From assembly GCA_030686995.1 (NCBI GenBank), contig CM060708.1, positions 102,864,523-102,928,522 on the forward strand: a stretch of 64,000 nt of DNA, read 5' to 3'. A program made the translations under genes and the position numbers. The notes below the pieces were generated by a model. That model saw only the letters and a program-made list of their open reading frames with translations. It searched no databases and had not been told where the DNA came from. Shown here piece after piece: positions 57,701 to 64,000 of the stretch. The DNA is from Artemisia argyi (taxonomy: Eukaryota; Streptophyta; Magnoliopsida; Asterales; Asteraceae). The first letter of the stretch is position 1; the number at the start of each line of letters is the position of its first letter.

Positions 57701-58078
57701 TCTTGGTTTTTGAAAAAGCAAACCGCTCTTGCTATTTGTACCACCGAAGCCGAAAGCGTAAGCGCTGGAAAGGCATGTCAACAAGAACTATGGATGAAAC
57801 AAGCTCTAATAGACTATGGCATTAGGTTAGAAAATGTTCCTATTATGTGCGATAACGAAGGTGCGATAGATTTAAGTAAAAATCCGGTTCAACACTCTAG
57901 GACTAAACACATAGAAATACGACACCACTTCCTTAGGGATAATGTACAAAAAGGAAACATATCTATAGAAAAGGTTGCATCGGAAGATAACATTGCGGAT
58001 ATATTCACTAAACCCCTTAAGCGTGAACTATTTAACCACTTGCGTTTAGGATTAGGAATGATGGAACAAATTGACTAA
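54711..58078 (+). pseudogene. SIRE-like copia polyprotein: knuckle, protease, integrase, RT, RNase H
   Basis: 54,756-56,855 encodes the zinc knuckle CFRCGSSNHLIGEC, the protease motif WIKDSGCSRHMTG, the GAG-pre-integrase zinc site (WHRRLGHAN...CDACKIGKQ), the integrase DDE triad (LLHMDLFGP, RTDHGREFDN, PQSNGVVERKNR) and the start of RT (GTKLVYRNKLDENG, ARLVAQGYNQQEG). Bases are lost near 56,828, shifting the frame. 56,873-57,583 gives the RT core (DVKSAFLNGFINEEVYV, IYVDDIIFGS) and TASRPDIMFSVC. A TGA at 57,581-57,583 precedes RNase H (YADSNHAGEYVDRKSTSG, TTEAESVSAG, ending 58,078). The usual second Asp of the RNase H ADxD motif is Asn here. With two shifts and two stops in gag-pol, the element is dead, though its coding sequence is otherwise well preserved. 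Confidence 0.92.
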
Positions 58079-59031
58079 ATTTTATTGCATTGCATAAAAT
58101 TTATTTTTATTTTTCTACTTCTTCATATCTGAGTCTAGGAATCTATTTCGCACAAAATTAAAGATTGGGAAACTTTATTTTATTTCATAAACTTTGTTAT
58201 AAAACCCAATAGAATTTTATTTAAAACTACTGTCACATCTAGGAAACACATGAAAACCATCTTTCTTGCATTGTTGACAAATACTAATAACCCCTTCTTA
58301 AATCATGCATAAAATCTCACATAAATCGTCAAAATATATAATCTAATATATACCATTGACATTCATGGATTGAGCAAAAATCAAATCGAGGAGATTTTGG
58401 ATTGTTTCTTAGGAAATTCTCTAATTTGCATTTAGAAGTCGAAACAATCACAACTCCACATTTGTTGCATATAGGCACTCACTAGGACATAATCACATAC
58501 AATATTGTCTTTTTGTTCCATCACTAGTCACTTACTTACTAGTTACCTTTGCCTTTGATCTAAGATAGTTTCACTAGGAAGTATTGATTATTCTTGCCTT
58601 TTCTTGTTTACTCTTGGTAATTATTGATTGCATGATTGTTCTATTATTTAAGTAATTTTGCATGTATGCTATATTATGATTTGATTATATGCTATATTGC
58701 CTCAAAGAGTAGAACTTGCTTGAATCGAAACCCAAAGACACAACCTTTCTGCAAATTTTCTGCCAAAAACCCAATTCTGGCAATCTGGAAATCACCAGAT
58801 GGGTGGCCCCCTTAATTATGTAAGGCGACCCCCTTAAAGATTAAGGGGACTGGCCATTTGATGATCTGGTTTACATAATCTTTTCTACTTTTTAGCCCAT
58901 TTCATCCTACACTTCCCAAATTTCATAAACATATTTTGTACTAATCTCCCAAGCAAACCTTGTCCATCCATAAACACTCAAATCTCACACTATAAATACC
59001 CCAATCTTCAAAACTCTCCATTCATCTCATC
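58079..59031 (+). other. SIRE-like 3' region, first part
   Basis: No gene to about 58,990. CCCCTTAA-AGA-TTAAGGGG (58,830-58,848), a GGTGGCCCCCTTAATTATG lead and a TATAAATA at 58,991-58,998 copy the layout of the LTR promoter (44,030-44,056 plus 53,043-53,124), although this is not the LTR. Confidence 0.6.
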
Positions 59032-59289
59032 ATGACCTCCCCAAACAAACCAAAACCAAAAGCCTCAAGGCTAGCAAGGATGACGGAAAAACCTGTTTGG
59101 CAAAGAAAAAGCCCTCGAAACAAATCCGTCATAACCAATGAAGTTGGAAATCACTCAACACCTCCAACTACTTACTTCCCAAACTTTACACCAAACCCAC
59201 AAGGTCATTCCTTTGATCCTCGTTACAAACCACACTCACTTTTTCCCTTTTTGCATCTTCCTTCAAAAACAAATCCTCTACTTGAGTGA
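59032..59289 (+). CDS. Short basic ORF in the env-like position
   Basis: 85 residues starting MTSPNKPKPKASRLARMTEK, Lys/Arg-rich for the first 35 residues and then Thr/Pro/Phe-rich. The ATG lies 34 bp after the TATAAATA at 58,991. SIRE-type elements often have an extra (env-like) gene between RNase H and the 3' LTR; this may be the start of such a gene, cut short at 59,289. No hydrophobic fusion-type segment or other domain is visible. An overlapping frame (59,138-59,419) is less likely. Confidence 0.35.
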   Translation: MTSPNKPKPKASRLARMTEKPVWQRKSPRNKSVITNEVGNHSTPPTTYFPNFTPNPQGHSFDPRYKPHSLFPFLHLPSKTNPLLE

Positions 59290-59720
59290 AGATATTTCTT
59301 GGATCGAATATCTTCTCACTCGTCGTCATCCAATACCACCTTTGACACGATACAACATCGTGAGATCCACCTCTTTCACTCCATACCCCACTCCATATCA
59401 TTCTCCATCAAACAACTAAGCTTTATGCTTATGCACCCCTCAACCAAATAAACACTCAACCATGGGTTGCAAGCAAGTCCAAGAACTCTGATTGGCAAAT
59501 TCAGGACTATGTTGTTTCTTTTATTTTATTGTAATCAATATGCTTCTAGCATATTGAATGTTGTAATGATGTTCATTTCTATGATTATCTTAAATGCTTG
59601 AATGAATCTATTTTTATTCGCTTTGCATATATATGTCTTGCATTCTTCACATATTTTTTGTAGCTAAGTTCTCCATAGCTCGTTTCCTTGGTGCTCTCAA
59701 ATGAGGGGAAGCACACATCA
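59290..59720 (+). other. SIRE-like 3' region, second part
   Basis: AT-rich, no gene. It ends in AAATGAGGGGAAGCACACATCA, a purine-rich run against the chromovirus LTR. The SIRE-like 3' LTR is absent. Confidence 0.5.
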
Positions 59721-60270
59721 TGTCACACCCCCAAAATCGGGTCCAGCGGAAGCATACATGTAGCTGGGGTGTAACTCAATCGGTATCACAACACAAGTAC
59801 AAAAATGGTTTTCACTTTAATCATTTAGAATAAAATCGTTTAATTAAAAATGTTGAATTTACATCGTTAAAAGTAGTGCGGAAGTAGGCCCTTAAAATAG
59901 TTTAAAACGGTCCCCCAAATGAATAATCAGAGTCTTCTGTGACCATGCCATGCCCTGCCAAAACCTCCAGTAGCGTGCCATTGGTTAAAACCTGAAAATA
60001 CATGCTAAAGTGTCAACACGAGGTTGGTGAGTTCATAGAGTTTGTTTAACAAATAAAGTTTATAGAAAAAAAATAATGATCACACAGCAAAGGCATCGTA
60101 AATCCACTCAGTTGCAAGTCCCGCCATAAGAGACTTGTAACCTGTGTGTTCACAACCCACTGCTAACATATATATAGTAAGATTAAGACATGTATAAGTT
60201 CATCACAACAGTTAAGCAATTAGTCGTGAGTCTACACTTCATCTCCGAAGACCTCACGTTTGTATGTATG

Positions 60271-60404
60271 TCTCAATGGTTGTGTCCAGCAACTTAATCT
60301 GGGGCCATTGGATATGTATATCTCAATGGTTGTGTCCAGCAACTTAATCTGGGGCCATTGGATGTCTCAGTAGCCATCCAGCAACTTAATCTGGAGCCAC
60401 TGGA
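60271..60404. repeat. Short tandem repeat, about 50-bp unit
   Basis: TCTCAATGGTTGTGTCCAGC followed by AACTTAATCTGGGGCCATTGG at 60,271 and 60,321; a third, shorter copy starts at 60,365. Confidence 0.9.
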
Positions 60405-61095
60405 AGTATGTATGTATGTATGATTACTGGGTGCCATTTCCCAAAGTATCAGTTGCTCAAGAATACACAATCATAGTTTAGTATAACACAGTTAAGTATA
60501 GCACAATCACGTATGTATGAAATCAAGTATAAAACAATCAAGTATAAAACAATCAAGTATAAATGTTTTGAGTATCAAGAAAGTATGTTTTGAGTATTTA
60601 TACTAGTAAACAAGTAGTTGAGCATGTATCTCCCCCAAAGAGTTAAAACAAGTATAAAGAGTAAAAGTGGGGCTATGACTCACCTGGGGCGATAGCTACG
60701 ATGACACAAGTGGATTCACAGAAATGAGGTTCGATCTCTAACCGCAACCTAATATGAATGATAGTGATCTACTTAGATCATGAAGTGATGAAGAGAATAT
60801 GCATGCACATGATACCAATACCACTCGTAACTTGGAAATAATTGTTATCGTCAAAGTAAAGTATTTTCCATACTTAGGAAAAATAAGTCCAACTAGGCTT
60901 ATAAAAACTTGTTGTAATATATCGTATATAAATGTTAGTGTTATATTCCTTGTCTTGAAAACCTTAAAATAATGTCTAGTAGTTGTAAAAATAAGTCTTG
61001 GGTCATAAGTTCTTCATTTGTTAAGAATATAACTCTTTGAATGAGAATCTAGAAAATATATTATTTTGTACGTAGTTATATTATTTTCTAGTAGT

Positions 61096-61098
<3 letters not shown>

Positions 61099-61164
<66 letters not shown>
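61099..61164. repeat. (TA)n microsatellite
   Basis: About 66 bp of uninterrupted TA within the chromovirus LTR. Confidence 0.97.
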
Positions 61165-61167
<3 letters not shown>

Positions 61168-62744
61168 TTGACGATATTAAAACGTGTATAACTTGGTCAT
61201 TTTAAGCTCATTTTACTCGTTCTTTATATCAACGGATTCGTTTTAGTATATACTAATATATTTTCAATAGCTCGGCTCCACTAGGTTACGTCTAACGTCT
61301 CTATTTGCCCGTCGAAAACTGCCAAACAGCATGCAGTTTTCAGAAAAAATAGTCTTCGTCGTTAAATTTACAAAAATCATATCTCCTTCGTTATAAGCTC
61401 GTTTTAATCCGTTCTTTCGCCAAAAGTTTCATTTTTGAAAGTATTTTCTAAATCTTTGGTCAAAAATTAACCACCATCTACTGATTTTTCCACGTTTTAA
61501 AAATAGGGACAGTAGGTAATTATATATTTTCCAAAATCATTTTTCTAGTTTCAAACTTGTTCCAACTTCAACCAAACCACTTTCAATCACCACAAAACTA
61601 GTCTAATCCTACCATACAACTTATTAGGGTGTCATGGGTTCCTAAACATCATAAACCAAGTAGATCTAACAAGGATCTACCTAAAATCTATTTCTATGGT
61701 TCAAAGGTTATAAAATTTTAAATAAAGTGGTATAAATAACATATGCATGTAGATCTTGTATATAAAGCATATGAGTATTATAAAAGCTTGGTAAAATTAT
61801 AAAAATAAGTTTCATACACTTACTTGAAAGATTAATGAGCTTTTGATGGAGAAAACCTAAATAAACCTTGAGTTTGTCTTTCAAAACTCAAAAAGGAGTA
61901 CAAAATACACTAAGTATGATACTTGATCTTTGGAAAAATCTTGGTCTTGCTCCTCTTCTTGTGTGTGTCGTGAGTGAGAGTAGAGAGAATGAGAGAATAA
62001 TTTTTCTTGAGCTAGTTGAAGAATGAGTGAAATGTGTGTTAAAAATCTTTTAAGTATAACATGTATTATTGTATTTAGACAAAAAGGACAAGTAGTAATG
62101 AGGGTTAGTATGAAATTTCAAAGATGTAAGAAATTTGGTGATGGGGTTGGAAGAAAAGGTAAGATTTTTGTAAGATATCTTGACTTTGGTGGATATTACG
62201 AATATATTATTAGTTTTAGGAGATACCGGGTACCGAGTTAACTAAAAATAAATTTTAACAGAGTTAACCGGGACATAATAAAGTTATAAAAATTGTAAAA
62301 ATATGTCGGGTATAAATATTGAGTGTTTAGATAATTATAGTTTAATTTCTACGAAAACCGTCGAAATTATAGTAAACTTACGTTAATAATTAAAATAAAT
62401 CTCAAAAATACCGGGTAAATTAATATTATAATTTTTATATTATAAAAATAAATATAAAAATATATTGGGATCATAGTCGGGAGTGTCGGTCGTGTTAGTC
62501 ATATTATTGATCGTTTGTTAACGTTTATATAGAAATAATTATACGTAAAAGTTAATTATGCCAAAAGTATTAATTTAATTATCCTACGAGTGGAGTAGTA
62601 TGCAAGTGCCATAATGATAATATGAAGACTATTTCTAGTCCGTACGAAGTGTCCCAATGATAATGCATGAATTCGCACCTGAACCAATACGGTTACGCGA
62701 ATTTAAGTACTCGTAAACAAAATTTACGACGAAATGAACAATGC

Positions 62745-62895
62745 ATGTGAATAGTGAAAACTTTTCCGGAAATGAATAGTGTCAAGTGAATAGTAAAATT
62801 TATGAACGCTTCTTAGAATATCAAATGGACCTCAAAAACGATGAATAGTGATCGATGAATAGTAAATGATGAATAGTAACCTGTGAATAGTAAAT
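62745..62895 (-). repeat. TGAATAGT repeat cluster near the LTR start
   Basis: Seven or so copies of TGAATAGT (ACTATTCA in the element's sense) with spacers of 5-50 bp, in the first 200 bp of the U3 region. Confidence 0.85.
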
Positions 62896-62937
62896 TGTCG
62901 AGGTTTGGAAAATGACCGGAAATTACGAGTTGTGACA

Positions 62938-63190
62938 GTCTTCCCCTCTAACAGGAACTTCGTCCCGAAGTTCAGTTTGTGTTGGTCTCTGGAGTGGTAT
63001 TGGTGAAAAGGTGATAATATTTATCGTGTAAGCTACTGGGCTCTAATGGGAGGAGCTCAAGTCTGTAGGCCACTAGGCCCATACTGTCTGAAATATTGAA
63101 GGGTCCAATGTATCTCGGGTTTATCTCTCCACGTTAGTGAATTATGTCTAAATGGTGTTGTCTTTGGAATCTTGTGATAGATATTGTTGT
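62938..63190 (-). pseudogene. Chromovirus integrase C-terminus, decayed
   Basis: On the minus strand RGEINPRYIGPFNI and MGLVAYRLELLPLEPSSLHDKYYHLF are the end of the gypsy integrase (the usual form has NPRYIGPF, GxVAYRLELP and a L..VH..FH phrase). The usual chromodomain is missing or unreadable, stops (TGA and TAG) follow near 62,975 and 62,955, and then comes the purine-rich tract TTAGAGGGGAAGAC. It sits upstream of the LTR at 59,721-62,937. Confidence 0.75.
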
Positions 63191-64000
63191 CCAGGAATCC
63201 GATTTATAGCAAATGGGTAGCCCAACCATTTCCAGCATCAATCACACCCGAATTGGGTATATCTCCCTATGTTTGAATCATTCTCTAATCCTGACCATTG
63301 GTCTGAAGATAATAAAGGAAATCTTAATGAAATCTGCCAGAAGTTTGAGGTGAATCAAATTCCTCCATTAGGAATAGTTGGAATAGGTATCATGAATCTT
63401 GTGGAAAAACTTACAAGGTTAAGTCCGTCAAAGGGTGTTGTTGAAAATAATAGGTTAGGATAAGGTTGTGATCCTCCGTAGGATGTCATGAATTCAGTCT
63501 TTCTCCACCTACAGTGCTTAGTCTCCATTACTAAGATTTTTCCAAGCTTTATGTCTTCAATTCACAAACTCCTAAATGTATAAGTGATGTAATATAGTGA
63601 TTGGTTTTCAAAGTTTGTTTTTGAGATTGTGTGTGTTGTTCATAAACCTTCCCTGAATAAATGAATTTGCAACTTTAAGCAACCGACTTTCCATGTAACT
63701 TTACTTTTTTTTTTTTTTTTTTACAAGATATATGTTTTGTATAACTGTAGTTTAGAGAAAAATCCATTTAAAAGTGAAAGTATTAAGGAGATAAAATAGT
63801 CGGGTAGGTATGTCTGCACAAATACCTAGATGCCTAACATATTTGAATAAGGTCTATTGGTGAGGACATGTTCAATTGCAGGTTCTATAGTCTTGGTTAA
63901 GAGGTTGGATTTTTATCTCTATGGTGTTGCTCAGTGAGCATTCGTATCGAAGCTAATCTTGTAATTCAGTCTAGCCAATACTTTCTAGTTGGTAGAATTT
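63191..64000. other. Right edge, unassigned
   Basis: No domain recognised. A T-run lies at 63,704-63,722. The 64-residue plus-strand frame at 63,269-63,463 (MFESFSNPDHWSEDN) has no family I know. It could be the decayed upstream part of the chromovirus or unrelated sequence. Confidence 0.4.

Larger units (their letters stand above)
59721..62937 (-). repeat. LTR of a Tekay/Del-like chromovirus
   Basis: Bounded by TGTCACACCC (59,721) and GTTGTGACA (62,937). On the minus strand it follows a purine-rich TTAGAGGGGAAGAC and the last codons of a gypsy integrase, so it is a 3' LTR of about 3.2 kb. CATCA (59,716-59,720) would be the target duplication; the other side is out of view. Frames within, such as 62,023-62,241, are not genes. 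Confidence 0.8.

Noticed and set aside
58079..59720. 3' LTR of the SIRE-like copia
   Set aside because: Only the GC-rich palindrome and TATA layout match; TGTTAACATATT and the C-rich LTR end are absent.

Overview
This is a plant nuclear window made almost entirely of retrotransposons. The evidence is Ty1/copia gag-pol remnants, Ty3/gypsy (Athila-like and chromovirus) long terminal repeats (LTRs), a Stowaway-type MITE, and spliced host genes with GT-AG introns. There is no bacterial operon, CRISPR array, tRNA or rRNA. Several retroelement proteins resemble variants I know mainly from daisy-family (Asteraceae) genomes, so I infer an Asteraceae host; that assignment rests on memory, not a search.

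Left part (1-12,175): a broken copia element on the minus strand (pol and gag at 1-5,722, leader, PBS, 344-bp 5' LTR at 6,571-6,914); a truncated SIRE-like copia LTR on the plus strand; the 3' end and LTR of an Athila-like element (9,450-11,664); and a scrap of copia coding sequence.

Middle (12,200-39,600): remnants of host genes. An RPA1-like (single-strand DNA-binding, OB-fold) gene is split by a solo LTR of about 3.84 kb with a GGTGA target-site duplication (TSD). That LTR is itself split by a 12.6-kb pol-less element with about 4-kb LTRs and an AGCTC TSD, and one LTR of that element carries a 213-bp Stowaway MITE. Exons downstream of the RPA-like part are B3-like and share an intron position with a separate B3-like gene on the minus strand (38,257-39,575). 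Between them lie a small paralogue of the RPA gene's 5' exons, a small Lys-rich gene, a P450 5' fragment cut by a terminal-inverted-repeat element, and a stray RPA exon.

Right part (39,659-64,000): a deep nest. A minus-strand copia (LTR, RNase H and RT remnants) is interrupted by a plus-strand SIRE-like copia starting at 43,665. That element's 5' LTR is interrupted by a 9-kb Athila-like element (44,057-53,042) encoding gag and an ATHILA ORF1-type protein but no pol, and its 3' region is cut at 59,721 by a chromovirus LTR.

Most notable: both pol-less gypsy families carry two copies of a hairpin plus polypurine module about 1.6 kb apart. The hairpin stems differ in sequence but stay paired, with a GG-centred tetraloop kept. 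The Athila-like LTR promoter also carries an array of TGACG-type 11-bp palindromes directly upstream of its TATA box. Nearly every coding region is broken, so this is largely a graveyard with a few possibly mobilisable non-autonomous elements.
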